NCBI RefSeq assembly: GCF_016765675.1
Contig: NZ_JAESWB010000233.1
Span: forward strand, 115,988 to 179,987
DNA length: 64,000 nt
Direction of reading: 5' to 3'
Origin: Neobacillus paridis
GTDB lineage: Bacteria > Bacillota > Bacilli > Bacillales > Cytobacillaceae
Part shown: positions 17,467 through 26,526 of the stretch, piece after piece
Layout: the number at the start of each line of letters is the position of its first letter
Position numbering within the stretch: the first letter of the stretch is position 1
The notes under the pieces: generated by a model
The model's input: only the letters and a program-made list of their open reading frames with translations
Databases searched by the model: none
Told to the model about the DNA's origin: nothing
Made by a program: the position numbers and the translations under genes

Positions 17467-18000
17467 ATGAACCTAAAGGGAACTAAAACTGAAGCTAACT
17501 TGAAGGCAGCGTTCGCTGGTGAATCTCAGGCAAGGAGCAAGTATACTTATTTCGCATCCGTTGCCAAAAAGGAAGGCTATGAGCAAATAGCCGAACTGTT
17601 TACGAAAACAGCTGAAAATGAAAAGGAACATGGAAAGATGTGGTTTAAAGCGCTTGGAGAGCTTGGTGATACCGCCGCCAATTTACTTCATGCCGCGGAA
17701 GGTGAAAACTACGAATGGACAGATATGTATGAAGGCTTTGCCAAGGATGCTGAAGAAGAAGGCTTTACCGCTCTTGCTGCCAAGTTTAGAATGGTTGCAG
17801 AAATTGAGAAAGCTCACGAGGAGAGATTCCGTGCCCTTCTTAACAATGTAGAGATGAAAGCAGTATTTGAAAAAGGTGAACAAACTATGTGGGAATGCCG
17901 AAACTGCGGACATCTTGTAATCGGAAAAAAGGCACCTAAAGTTTGCCCTGTTTGCGGACATTCTCAAAGTTTCTTTGAAGTGCGAAAAGAAAATTATTAA
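17467..18000 (+). CDS. rbr: rubrerythrin
   Basis: A 177-residue non-haem diiron peroxidase that reduces hydrogen peroxide using electrons from its own rubredoxin-like domain. The N-terminal four-helix bundle has the Glu-rich iron sites ([44 protein letters not shown]). The C-terminal rubredoxin-like knuckles are [22 protein letters not shown]. The start ATG lies 7 bases after AGGAGGAG. The preceding palindrome suggests control by redox state (Rex) or oxygen (Fnr). Neighbours are katG and a VIT1/CCC1 iron carrier. Rubrerythrins are most typical of anaerobes, so this gene suggests that the host meets oxygen-limited conditions. Confidence 0.96.
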   Translation: MNLKGTKTEANLKAAFAGESQARSKYTYFASVAKKEGYEQIAELFTKTAENEKEHGKMWFKALGELGDTAANLLHAAEGENYEWTDMYEGFAKDAEEEGFTALAAKFRMVAEIEKAHEERFRALLNNVEMKAVFEKGEQTMWECRNCGHLVIGKKAPKVCPVCGHSQSFFEVRKENY

Positions 18001-18101
18001 TCCTGCATTGTGGTGGAAGAAATGATGCAGCAACGGTACGGCAAGGATTTACTAATGAAAGAGATATAAAGAAACATTCTTTGAAAAATATTCAAGAAAC
18101 G

Positions 18102-18129
18102 GGCGCAATTCCTAAGAATTGCGCCTTTT
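18102..18129. terminator. rho-independent terminator after rubrerythrin
   Basis: GGCGCAATTC (18102-18111), loop CTAA, GAATTGCGCC (18116-18125) and TTTT. It may also serve the convergent metal-carrier gene. Confidence 0.85.
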
Positions 18130-18161
18130 CCAGGCGTTGCCGCAGGAAGTAAATTCAACCG

Positions 18162-18860
18162 TTAGGTGAGAATTCTCGCTAGACCAAATGCAACTGCTGC
18201 AGCAAGCCCCCCGGTAATCATCGTTTGGAAAGCACTCTTCAACGGAGAAGTTCCGGTGAATCTTCCTTTTATATATCCAAAAATTAACAAGGCAATAAGT
18301 GTAACAATCACAGAAACCATTAATGCAGTTGAAGGCTGCTGAAAGATAAAATAAGGGAACAAAGGAATGACCCCTCCAACAATATAGGAAATCGCAATCG
18401 TAATTGCACTGTTTCTTGCTCTTGTCGGTTCTGGCTTCTCCAGTCCTAATTCAAATTTCATCATAAAATCCACCCATTTTTCCGGGTTCTTTTTCATCGT
18501 TTCTGTAATCGATTTGATTTGATCTTCTTCGAGCCCATATTCACGAAAAATTTCGGCTACTTCTTCTTCTTCGCGCTCCGGAAGTTCTATTACCTCGCGC
18601 TGTTCACGGGCAAGTTCCGATTCGTAATGTTCCATATCTGTCTTCCCGGCCAAGTATCCGCCTAATCCCATTGCAATGGATCCTGCGGCAATTTCAGCAC
18701 CTCCGGCAGTGAGAATCAATGTTGTGGTATCAACAGCACCGGATAAACCAGCAGCTAATGCGAACGGTACGGTTAATCCGTCTGACATACCAATGACAAC
18801 ATCTCGAATGAAGTCAGATCCTGAAAAATGTTCTTCAACATGATGCTGATATTGATCCAT
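18162..18860 (-). CDS. VIT1/CCC1 family ferrous iron/manganese transporter
   Basis: A membrane carrier of 232 residues from ATG 18860, which lies 8 bases after GGAGG; the longer frame to 18935 has no ribosome site. Family elements are RDVVIGMSDGLTVPFALAAGLSG in helix 1 and ILTAGGAEIAAGSIAMGLGGYLAGKTDMEHYESELAREQREV, leading into a cytosolic Glu-rich metal-binding segment (ELPEREEEEVAEIFREYG). Three further helices follow to the C-terminus. Members move Fe2+ or Mn2+ out of the cytoplasm. The gene faces rubrerythrin, and katG lies in the same 7-kb cluster, so a role in limiting free iron during oxidative stress is likely. Confidence 0.92.
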   Translation of the reverse strand: MDQYQHHVEEHFSGSDFIRDVVIGMSDGLTVPFALAAGLSGAVDTTTLILTAGGAEIAAGSIAMGLGGYLAGKTDMEHYESELAREQREVIELPEREEEEVAEIFREYGLEEDQIKSITETMKKNPEKWVDFMMKFELGLEKPEPTRARNSAITIAISYIVGGVIPLFPYFIFQQPSTALMVSVIVTLIALLIFGYIKGRFTGTSPLKSAFQTMITGGLAAAVAFGLARILT

Positions 18861-19140
18861 TTTTTTAACCTCCAATGGAACTAATATTATATTAATAAAG
18901 AAATTTTGTACACCCTGCTTAAAAAAAGGAATCATTTATTTTACAACTAATAAGTGTAACTGCTAATCGATGGTTAAAAAGAAGCGAAAAACGGAGGGTA
19001 AAGCTGCAATGGATATGATCAAAATTTTGAAGTATTTTCAATTCCATCACATCGTTTGTTATAATCAGGTTATTGCATAAAGCTATCGCAGGGATGAAAA
19101 TTTTCTACATGATAAATAACATTAAAAAAGGAGAACTACT

Positions 19141-19710
19141 ATGACAATGGGAAATAATCAGGAGTTGTCACCTGAACAACGCGAAGAACTGCTTAGAACA
19201 TTGAGGGCCCGTTTCGAGAAAAACATGAACCGCCACGAAGAAATCGCATGGGCTGAAGTGCAAGCAAAACTGGGAGCTAATAGCACAAAACTGTGGTCGC
19301 TCCATGAAATGGAAAGAACCGGCGGCGAACCGGATGTTGTTGGTTATGATCAAAACACGGACGAATACATTTTTTATGATTGTTCTGCGGAAAGTCCTAA
19401 AGGCCGCCGAAGTGTGTGTTACGACCGTGAAGCACTGGAGTCAAGAAAACAACATAAACCAAAAAATAGCGCGATGGATATGGCGGCTGACATGGGGATT
19501 GAGATTTTAACGGAGGAACAGTACCGGGAGCTGCAAAAGCTCGGGAGGTTTGATACGAAAACCTCAAGCTGGGTGAAGACACCTGATCATATTAGAAAAC
19601 TTGGTGGTGCGGTCTTTTGTGACCGCCGCTACGACACTGTTTTTTTGTACCACAATGGAGCAGAATCCTATTATGCCGCCAGGGGGTTTCGCGGCTCGCT
19701 GAGGGTCTAA
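19141..19710 (+). CDS. DUF4256 family protein
   Basis: A soluble protein of 189 residues matching the DUF4256 pattern: an N-terminal helix EELLRTLRARFEKNMNRHEEIAWAEVQAKL, then LWSLHEMERTGGEPDVVGYD and YIFYDCSAESPKGRRSVCYDREALESRK. The middle reads MAADMGIEILTEEQYRELQKLGRFDTKTSSWVKTPDHIRKLGGAVFCDRRYDTVFLYHNGAESYYAARGFRGSL. The start is 7 bases after AAAGGAG. The biochemical function of the family is unknown to me. It is followed by a REP-like repeat and the ADP-ribosylglycohydrolase on the same strand, but the 109-bp gap holding the repeat argues against a tight operon. Confidence 0.85.
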   Translation: MTMGNNQELSPEQREELLRTLRARFEKNMNRHEEIAWAEVQAKLGANSTKLWSLHEMERTGGEPDVVGYDQNTDEYIFYDCSAESPKGRRSVCYDREALESRKQHKPKNSAMDMAADMGIEILTEEQYRELQKLGRFDTKTSSWVKTPDHIRKLGGAVFCDRRYDTVFLYHNGAESYYAARGFRGSLRV

Positions 19711-19722
19711 ATTTAAGCCTCG

Positions 19723-19792
19723 GTGCCTGTCATCACTCAGATTTTGGTGAATGGATTTAAAAATTCGACATTTTTCGGAGAGTGACAGGCAC
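19723..19792. repeat. REP-like palindromic repeat (complete)
   Basis: A 70-bp element from GTGCCTGTCAT (19723-19733) to GTGACAGGCAC (19782-19792), with interior CACTCAGATTTTGG and TTTTTCGGA. It is the closest relative of the copies at 6930 and 15730. Confidence 0.85.
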
Positions 19793-19819
19793 TTTTCTAA
19801 TTGGGAAGGGGGATAGCGG

Positions 19820-21451
19820 ATGATTGGCGCGATGATCGGTGATATTGTTGGCTCTCGGTTTGAGTTCAATAATCATAGAAGCAAGGAATTTGAACTCTTT
19901 ACTGAGGATTGCCAGGTGACAGACGACAGTATTATGACCCTTGCTATTGCTAAGGCAATGATCGAGACAGAGAGGATCATTAAGCCTTGTTTAGGTAGAT
20001 ATGATGATGACAGTGAGTATTACGCACTACTTGAGCGAATGTCGATAAAATACATGCAGGAAATCGGCCGAAAGTATCCAAATTGCGGGTATGGCGGCAT
20101 GTTTGGAGAGTGGGTTTTTAGAGAAGATCCCGAACCTTATTACAGTTTTGGAAATGGGGCGGCGATGCGAATCAGTCCGGTAGGGTTTGCTGCAAGGACA
20201 GAGAGCGAAGCATGCAGGTTATCTGAAATTGTGACAGGCGTAACGCATAACCATGAGGAAGGACTGAAGGGTGCTGAGGCAGTCGCAGTAGCGATATTTA
20301 TGGCACGCCGCGGATTTACGAAAAGTGAGATTCGAAAAAAGATTAATTGTAACTACTATTCTTTACATTTCACGATTGATGAAATCAGGGGCACATACCA
20401 ATTTAATGAGACTTGTCAGGAAACTGTCCCTCAGGCAATCGAAGCTTTCCTGGAATCCACCTCCTTTGAAGATGCTATTCGGATTGCGATTTCAGTCGGC
20501 GGCGATAGTGACACGTTGGCGGCTATTACCGGGGCTATTGCAGAAGCGTATTACGGAGTCCCTGAATACCTTAGAGAGAAGGCATTAACTTATTTAGATC
20601 ACGAACTACGAGCTATTTATGATGAATGGTGTGACTTTGACAAAAACGAAGTGACTGCTGAAAAGTTTAAAGTACTTACAAAATATATTGGAAAAATTTC
20701 TAATGCTGATTCTTTCGGGGAATGGGTTATTGATGATGAGAATGGCGGCACACCGGAACATCCAATTCATATGCCGTTTGTCTATTTTGCTGAGCTTGTA
20801 AATGAATTTGTGGCAGAATTCTATCAGTTCTCAGAGAGCCACCCGGAATATCAGCTCACTAGCTACAGATCAATTTTAGAAAATAACGGTATTAGATGGG
20901 GCTATGTGCCAATGCTAAGTGCGGATGTAGAATCATTAAATGCACCATGTACCCTGGCACTTATGATGGGGGCAATTCGCGGAGAAAGATTTTGTGATGG
21001 ATCGCTTCTTAGCTTTTTTAAAGATGGATTTATTTTAAAATGGCTAAAAAGACTTAAAGCCATTGATGATCGTACCGCTGCTCAAAAAATAGAGGAAATT
21101 TATTTTGAAATCGGTGAATTCGGAGGATATGATAGGTATCGTCTAATTTTTAAAGAAAATTCTGCTTGTTTGATTGCGACCCTTTGGCGTGAGACTTCGT
21201 TTGAAAAAGAGTATACAACAGAGGAAACGAATAAGCTGCTGAATCAATTCTATTCTATCCATGTTGATTACTGGAACAGCGAGTATATTGATCCTTACGT
21301 TTGTGATGGTACTCAATGGGAGCTTGCTGTGAAATACGAAGGTCAGAGAGGAACAGGATGGGTAGGCAGTAACGAATATCCGCCTAATTGGGATGATCTC
21401 TTGGACTTTTTTGGAATTGAGCATGAAGACGCAGATGCAACGGTAAAATGA
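19820..21451 (+). CDS. ADP-ribosylglycohydrolase fused to a DUF6508-like domain
   Basis: A 543-residue two-domain protein. Residues 1 to about 265 form a DraG/ARH-type ADP-ribosylglycohydrolase: MIGAMIGDIVGSRFEF at the start, metal ligands in VTDDSIMTLAIAKAM, YGNGAAMRISPVG-type glycine loop (SFGNGAAMRISP), and the C-terminal metal site SVGGDSDTLAAITGAIAEAYYG. Residues of about 300-420 (PFVYFAELVNEFVAEFYQF, GWGYVPMLSADVESLNAPCTLALMMGAIRGERFCDGSLLSFFKDGFILKWLKRL, with RWGY in the sequence itself) look like the DUF6508 family. The remaining C-terminal segment is unassigned. The first domain removes ADP-ribose from proteins, DNA or nucleotides. The second may recognise the target. A truncated paralogue lies at 15095. 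Confidence 0.88.
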   Translation: MIGAMIGDIVGSRFEFNNHRSKEFELFTEDCQVTDDSIMTLAIAKAMIETERIIKPCLGRYDDDSEYYALLERMSIKYMQEIGRKYPNCGYGGMFGEWVFREDPEPYYSFGNGAAMRISPVGFAARTESEACRLSEIVTGVTHNHEEGLKGAEAVAVAIFMARRGFTKSEIRKKINCNYYSLHFTIDEIRGTYQFNETCQETVPQAIEAFLESTSFEDAIRIAISVGGDSDTLAAITGAIAEAYYGVPEYLREKALTYLDHELRAIYDEWCDFDKNEVTAEKFKVLTKYIGKISNADSFGEWVIDDENGGTPEHPIHMPFVYFAELVNEFVAEFYQFSESHPEYQLTSYRSILENNGIRWGYVPMLSADVESLNAPCTLALMMGAIRGERFCDGSLLSFFKDGFILKWLKRLKAIDDRTAAQKIEEIYFEIGEFGGYDRYRLIFKENSACLIATLWRETSFEKEYTTEETNKLLNQFYSIHVDYWNSEYIDPYVCDGTQWELAVKYEGQRGTGWVGSNEYPPNWDDLLDFFGIEHEDADATVK

Positions 21452-21458
21452 CCATTTT

Positions 21459-21545
21459 GACAGGTAAATTCAACAATTAGATGGGTAATTCTCCATTTTC
21501 GACGGGTAAATCCGCAAAACAGACGGGTAAACCCCAAAAGGGATG
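21459..21545. repeat. tandem 21-bp repeat, locus A
   Basis: Four units starting at 21459, 21480, 21501 and 21522, each beginning GA[CT][AG]GGTAA, spaced exactly 21 bp, with a degenerate fifth. The array starts 8 bp after the ADP-ribosylglycohydrolase stop, and a weak unit is traceable inside its last codons. The same unit recurs at 36322-36440. The rest of the gap to 21843 is featureless AT-rich DNA. Confidence 0.85.
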
Positions 21546-21843
21546 GGGATCCAACACAACATGTACTTAAAACTTCCCGGTAAACTGGAAAAACAAGACG
21601 ATCAATAATCACAACAAGAAAGCTAAAATGTTCATATCTAAAGTATTTTGGAGCTATTCTCTTTCCGATTAACGAATTTTCTCTAAATAAAAATAGTCAA
21701 TTCATCACGAAGAATGTGTTAAAATATAGCAAGGAAAATAAATGATGTTTAAGTGATAAGGCAAAGGAAAAATGACTTAATAGGCTTCACATTTGAAACA
21801 GACCGCTGACAAAATTTAATTTAAGGTAAGGAGAGTGAAAAGT

Positions 21844-22782
21844 ATGACCAAAATTGGAAGAAACGATTTATGTCCATGTGGAAGTGGAAAAAAATATAAA
21901 AAATGTTGTATGGGTAAGGATGAACAATTTAAGTCGATACAAATGGTACAGAATCCTGTCAATCTTACCCTAACTTATGAAGAAGTAGACGTGCTGAGCA
22001 CGGACGAAATTATTCACAATTTACGGGAAATGGGTATACCATTTGAGCAAGATACATTTTTAAAAGATATCGACAGGTTCTACTCTGCGGAAGATCTTTC
22101 AGAAAACTGGTTCCATCAGTACAATGTTACTGCAAAGGGGAGAGATGAAGATTTCCCTTGGCTGGCGGCTTGGATTTTATGGGAGAGATTGGCTCCGGCA
22201 AATAAATTATCTAGGGAACAGATAAGTGACTTGCTTGATCATGGTTTTGAGTATTTAGCTGAAAATGATTCTATTTCTGCATGTGACACATGGTTAAAGG
22301 TTTGGGAAGCAATAAAAAATAGAATTGATCCTACGTTCCAAAACTTGGATTATTTGGACAAGCACTATCAGGTTAACTTTTTTATTAGGGATTTTTGCCA
22401 GGACTTAGAGGCGGAGCTTCATAATGCAGGTATAGATGCCCCTGTTTATTTTGAAAAAAGAATTAGCTATTGTCGTGAGTTCTGCAACTATTTTCCGAAG
22501 GAAGACGAATTAATTATTCACAATATGCGTCGTGCCATTGGAGAATCTTACGCAATGTTAGATCAATACGGGAAAGCTGAGTCCGAGTTTGAGAAGTTAG
22601 TGCTCGATTTTCCGGACAATCCTTGGGGCTATATCGGCTGGGGTGACCTATTCTTCTACGGTCGTAAGAAGGATTATCATAAAGCACGGGAATTATATGA
22701 AAAGGCTCTGGCAATTGCCAAGGATGAAATGGATATTGATATAGTAAAGGAAAGGCTTGAAGATCTGAAGCAAGAATTTTAA
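21844..22782 (+). CDS. SEC-C motif protein with TPR-like C-terminal half
   Basis: A 312-residue soluble protein from ATG 21844, ten bases after AAGGAG; the GTG at 21835 is too close to that site. The N-terminus carries the SEC-C zinc motif [18 protein letters not shown], also found at the end of SecA and in many small proteins. The C-terminal 110 residues look like TPR-type helical pairs ([59 protein letters not shown]). The middle is acidic and aromatic without a named domain. It is likely a protein-interaction factor whose partner is unknown. It has its own transcription unit, ending at the terminator at 22826-22869. Confidence 0.87.
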   Translation: MTKIGRNDLCPCGSGKKYKKCCMGKDEQFKSIQMVQNPVNLTLTYEEVDVLSTDEIIHNLREMGIPFEQDTFLKDIDRFYSAEDLSENWFHQYNVTAKGRDEDFPWLAAWILWERLAPANKLSREQISDLLDHGFEYLAENDSISACDTWLKVWEAIKNRIDPTFQNLDYLDKHYQVNFFIRDFCQDLEAELHNAGIDAPVYFEKRISYCREFCNYFPKEDELIIHNMRRAIGESYAMLDQYGKAESEFEKLVLDFPDNPWGYIGWGDLFFYGRKKDYHKARELYEKALAIAKDEMDIDIVKERLEDLKQEF

Positions 22783-22825
22783 GCATCAAGTAGATGTAGC
22801 TTTTTTGCTAAAAAACGCCGAAAAT

Positions 22826-22869
22826 AAAAACCCGAGAATGCTGTAAAACCAACATTCTTGGGTTTTTTT
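22826..22869. terminator. rho-independent terminator
   Basis: An AAAAACCC-G-AGAATG arm pairs with CATTCT-T-GGGTTTTTT around a 12-base loop, 44 bp after the SEC-C stop. Confidence 0.85.
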
Positions 22870-22920
22870 ATGTTTAATTTTTGGACTAAAAAACCACTTT
22901 TCGGACAGTCCCTTTATCAA

Positions 22921-23406
22921 TTATTCTTTTACTCCAATTACACGTATTCTTTTATAATCGGCAATCCAATTACCATCTTTATATAAAGTTTCTTTTAAAT
23001 TGCTTTCAACTTTTGCAACTATTTCATTTTTTGCTTTTTCTGGGATACCATTGAATAGATGATTACCGAACATTGCAATCCAGTTTTTTAATCCATCATC
23101 TCCATCCAACTTCGTTGGTCTATCATAGTGTTGAGCAAAAGTCACTCTAAATCCTACGTCTTCCATTAAAGTTGAATACTCAGCAATGCTTGGATAAAAC
23201 CAAGGGAATTGTTCCTTTTTAAAATCAAATCCTGCAACTTTTATTTGGTCAATGATTTCATCCGTTATTGTTTGAACATTGCCTTTGCCTCCAAATTCGG
23301 CAACGAATCTTCCCCTTTTTTTTAGGCATTGATAAATACCAAAGGAATGCTTATTGTCATAAAGTTTCACATTCCAACTATCGTTTGTACTTTTAATTGT
23401 GTCCAT
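22921..23406 (-). pseudogene. SAM methyltransferase with in-frame deletion of its SAM-binding core
   Basis: The ATG has AGGGGAG upstream and the protein begins normally for this family (NDSWNVKLYDNKHSF). It then passes directly to IYQCLKKRGRFVAEFGGKGNVQTITDEII, the region after motif III. The missing stretch of about 85 residues would include the glycine-rich SAM loop. The C-terminal 130 residues (EQFPWFYPSIAEYSTLMEDVGFRVTFAQHYDRPTKLDGDDGL) are intact and in frame. The 161-residue product could be translated but cannot bind SAM in the usual way. It is divergent from a truncated LysR gene 76 bp away. Confidence 0.82.
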
Positions 23407-23482
23407 AGTTAAACTCCCCTTTCAGTATGAAAACCCCTAATGATCAAAATAATCTATATGTTATTCCTTAAATAGATTATAA

Positions 23483-23989
23483 TTGATTCATGTACTTAAA
23501 TCTTATGAAATAGGTGAGGAAGTCAGTGCGGGGATTGCAGATGTAGGACTTACGAGAATTTTACCAATGCAAACAAATATAAAGAGCCATATTATACATA
23601 AAGAATCTGTAATATTAGTTGCACCAAATGAATGTAAAGACATTTCCTGCCTTGATGAACCAACTATATTACATAAATATAGGCTAATTACCCATAACCA
23701 TCCAGACTATTGGGGCAACCTTTTGGATGATATTAAGAGGCATTATCCGACTGTGCATACGATGAGAGTTGACCAAATAGAGGTTACAAAGCGTTTTATA
23801 GAAGAAGGGCTTGGAGTTTCCTATTTACCTTCTACGGTCGTTAAAAATGAAATTGATATGAAAAAATTAATAAAAATTAAGCCAAGGAACATCATTCCAC
23901 CTATATCTTCAACTTATGTATTAACAAAAGTAGAGACTGATGAAGTATCAATTTTCATTAAATTTTTAAAGGATGCATTGAGTAAATGA
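23483..23989 (+). pseudogene. LysR family regulator lacking its DNA-binding domain
   Basis: The frame opens at TTG 23483, directly after an in-frame TAA, with no ribosome site. It encodes only the effector-binding part of a LysR regulator: VLKSYEIGEEVSAGIADVGLTR, the hinge strand VILVAPNECKDISCLDEPTI, ITHNHPDYWGNLLDDI and VDQIEVTKRFIEEGLGVSYLPSTVV. The roughly 95-residue winged helix and linker are absent. It presumably lost its 5' end in the same kind of deletion that damaged its neighbour. As it stands it could not act as a regulator. Confidence 0.8.
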
Positions 23990-24065
23990 TGAAAATGGTT
24001 GTTGCTTTAATTTGTTAGCATTTTTTTCAAAATTCTGTTTGTTATATTAATTTTATTAAAGGTAG

Positions 24066-24126
24066 GTGCCTGTCACTTCTCAGAATTTGTCGAATTTCCT
24101 CGGCGTTATTCGGGTGGTGGCAGGCA
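24066..24126. repeat. REP-like repeat upstream of the sigma-factor gene
   Basis: GTGCCTGTCAC (24066-24076), internal TTCTCAGAATTTGTCGAATT and TTATTCGGGTGG, and right end GTGGCAGGCA (24117-24126). It is followed by TTTTTATGTGCGA as in the copy at 11831. Confidence 0.75.
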
Positions 24127-24208
24127 TTTTTATGTGCGAAAATAGTGTTAGCCAAAAAATAGTGATAGGTAAAAGATGTAGAGACAGAAAAGGGGGGGAG
24201 GCACATTG

Positions 24209-26287
24209 ATGATCCCGGCAAAAATAGATTCTAATTCAATCACTATGATAAAAGAAAAAGGTATCGAAGCCATCGTCGACTGGTTCGATCAGCATAAACA
24301 ATCGTTCTATACACTTGGTTGGTTCTATCTTGGCAATCAACAGCAAATAGGGGAGCTATTTTACCGGTCGATTATGAAAGCCAACAAGGAGTTACCACGA
24401 TTTAAAGGAGAAACCTCATTCGAAACATGGGTTACATCCATTTTCATCCATACCTGCAGAGAGCTTTATGATCATAGCAGGTTTCAGGCTACAGAGGGAA
24501 GTGAACCTTCCCTGGATCTGTTCAAAGCACTCGATCAATTGAAAGTGGATCAGAAGGAAGCGATGCTCCTTACCTATATAAAAGGGATTTCTAAGGAGGA
24601 AGCGGCACAGATTCTCCAAGTTTCAGTAGAAAAGATGAAAGATTTATTGTTTTCCGGTATTCAGTCATTAAAAAACCAACTAGGGCATGAAGCCACTTTT
24701 AATGGCTGCAAAGAGTACCACAAGGATTACATTGATTATTTGGAAAGAACCATGGAGCGGCCGAAAAAGGTAGATTTCGAGATACATATTTATCATTGTC
24801 AAAACTGTCAGGAGGATTTAGCTGCCTTTCAGGATGTCATGTTAACCTTGTTAAATCTTTCAGAAAAGCTTGCTACTTTGCATATGCCGGCAGATTTTCT
24901 GGGGAACGTCAAAGATCGGCTGGCAGAAGAGGAACTGCAGAGACAACTAAAGAACAAGAAACGTAATAGAATTGGGCTTATTTTTACTGGAGCTATAATT
25001 CTATTAATAAGTATCGGTTTTTTTACAGGGACGTTTCGCAGTCTTTATTATACTTGGACGGAGGAAGATGAAGAATTACGTGCGTTTCTGCAGCATGACC
25101 TCGGTGAAAGGTTGAACCTGGAAGCGGAAAGCAATGGGTTGAAAATAAAGATCAAGAGTGCGATTGCTGATGATGTTCAGACGCTGGTTTTTTATGAAGT
25201 CGAGGATAAAAAAGAAGAAAATCAATATATGATGATGAATTATTATGATGGAATTGTTGTGGAGAACGAATCTGAAATCATGAGCTCAGTAACATATCCA
25301 AAGTACTATCTCCCTGACCTTAAATCGAAAAGAAATAATGAAAGAAAGAATGTCTATCAGGGGAAAATTAGCCTGCCTCCCCTTTCAAAGGATGACGGAA
25401 CCATTAAACTCAGAATCACAAAGCTTTATAAATTGATTCGTGATTCCTCTGACTGGCCTAGTTTTGTTCTTCGGGATACCATGGAATATGAATCAGGGGA
25501 GTGGAACTTTAAGATTCCTGTGAAAAAACAGCCATCGCACGAATATGCATTGGATAAAGAAACAGAAGTCGAGGGGATTCAGGTTCGATTTGATAAACTA
25601 ATCATTGCTCCAACATCAACGATTCTGCTTTATGCTATTCATGATAAACAGCCAGAGAAGCGAATAGATGTTCTTAATATTGATAAAATGGAAGTGAACA
25701 ACAAAAAAGTGAAAGCTGATATAATTGGCAGCTCTTTTTTGGATTCACAAGAAGACGAGAATTGGAATACTTTTCAAACACAGTTTGACCCTGTTTTTGG
25801 AGAAAAACCAATGGAGGTCAACATCGACCTCAATTCTGCTCATTTAACATTTGAGGATCCAAAAACCATCGAACTAGATGCTTCTAAGAAATATCCGCAA
25901 ACCTTTCAATATGTTGGCAGCACCATTTCGATCGACAAACTGGAAGTCGGACAGCCGACGAAAGTTGTTATAAGCAATCATGAAATTAAGAATCGGGTAT
26001 ATGAGTCGCTTCAATTTCGTATTTTGGATAAGGATGAAAATGAACCCAGTTCAATGGAGGGAAGCGCTGAAGGAGTGGTGGTTGATAAAAACGGGGTAGA
26101 ATACGATACGAATGAAAGCTCGTTCTCATATGAAAAAATCGAGCAGCCGCGGTATTTTGTTACCGTTCAAAGCATGGAATTACATCATGACGACAATGGA
26201 AAAACCGTAATTCCTAAAAAACTGGAGATTGATGGATATCAAACAACGAAATATTTGGATAAGGTTGTGAAGATTTCGTTAAACTAA
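24209..26287 (+). CDS. ECF-like sigma factor fused to zinc anti-sigma and DUF4179-type membrane protein
   Basis: A 692-residue chain from ATG 24209, 7 bases after GGGGGGAGG. Residues 45-95 resemble sigma region 2 (IGELFYRSIMKANKELPRFKGETSFETWVTSIFIHTCREL), and residues 110-160 region 4 (DQKEAMLLTYIKGISKEEAAQILQVSVEKMKDLL). Next comes a zinc anti-sigma motif H-x3-C-x2-C (His193, Cys197, Cys200), a transmembrane helix at about 253-273, and an outer region of about 420 residues resembling DUF4179 plus a DUF5643-like end. A sigma factor and its membrane anti-sigma therefore sit on one polypeptide, which would need release, for example by proteolysis, to act on transcription. No separate anti-sigma gene follows. 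Confidence 0.85.
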   Translation: MIPAKIDSNSITMIKEKGIEAIVDWFDQHKQSFYTLGWFYLGNQQQIGELFYRSIMKANKELPRFKGETSFETWVTSIFIHTCRELYDHSRFQATEGSEPSLDLFKALDQLKVDQKEAMLLTYIKGISKEEAAQILQVSVEKMKDLLFSGIQSLKNQLGHEATFNGCKEYHKDYIDYLERTMERPKKVDFEIHIYHCQNCQEDLAAFQDVMLTLLNLSEKLATLHMPADFLGNVKDRLAEEELQRQLKNKKRNRIGLIFTGAIILLISIGFFTGTFRSLYYTWTEEDEELRAFLQHDLGERLNLEAESNGLKIKIKSAIADDVQTLVFYEVEDKKEENQYMMMNYYDGIVVENESEIMSSVTYPKYYLPDLKSKRNNERKNVYQGKISLPPLSKDDGTIKLRITKLYKLIRDSSDWPSFVLRDTMEYESGEWNFKIPVKKQPSHEYALDKETEVEGIQVRFDKLIIAPTSTILLYAIHDKQPEKRIDVLNIDKMEVNNKKVKADIIGSSFLDSQEDENWNTFQTQFDPVFGEKPMEVNIDLNSAHLTFEDPKTIELDASKKYPQTFQYVGSTISIDKLEVGQPTKVVISNHEIKNRVYESLQFRILDKDENEPSSMEGSAEGVVVDKNGVEYDTNESSFSYEKIEQPRYFVTVQSMELHHDDNGKTVIPKKLEIDGYQTTKYLDKVVKISLN

Positions 26288-26319
26288 ACTCTGCCGGCCG
26301 GGCAACCTTTCCAAACGCA

Positions 26320-26427
26320 ATGTTTAAAATGGATTGTAAAAAAGTATTACTCGCATCAAATGGTAACATCGAAACCGCTATTGAGATCCTTATCGAAAAC
26401 TATATCCATTTTCTCTTTTTGATATAA
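26320..26427 (+). other. short UBA/Ts-N-like fragment
   Basis: The frame reads MFKMDCKKVLLASNGNIETAIEILIENY followed by a stop. MDCKKxLxxxNGxIExAIExL is the UBA-like signature at the N-terminus of elongation factor Ts. There is no ribosome site, and nothing else of EF-Ts is present, so this is either a relic or a chance match. Confidence 0.35.
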
Positions 26428-26526
26428 TATACTTTGATCGGATGAATAACATGTTTAAATAGTGAAAATATGAAAAAATAGGAGATTTGGAAGGCTGCCT
26501 GAATCGCCGTTACAAGGGGAAATGAT

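Noticed and set aside
19004..19080. A 23-codon peptide frame behind GGAGGG upstream of the DUF4256 gene
   Set aside because: It is too short, has over-long spacing to the ATG and has no recognisable features.
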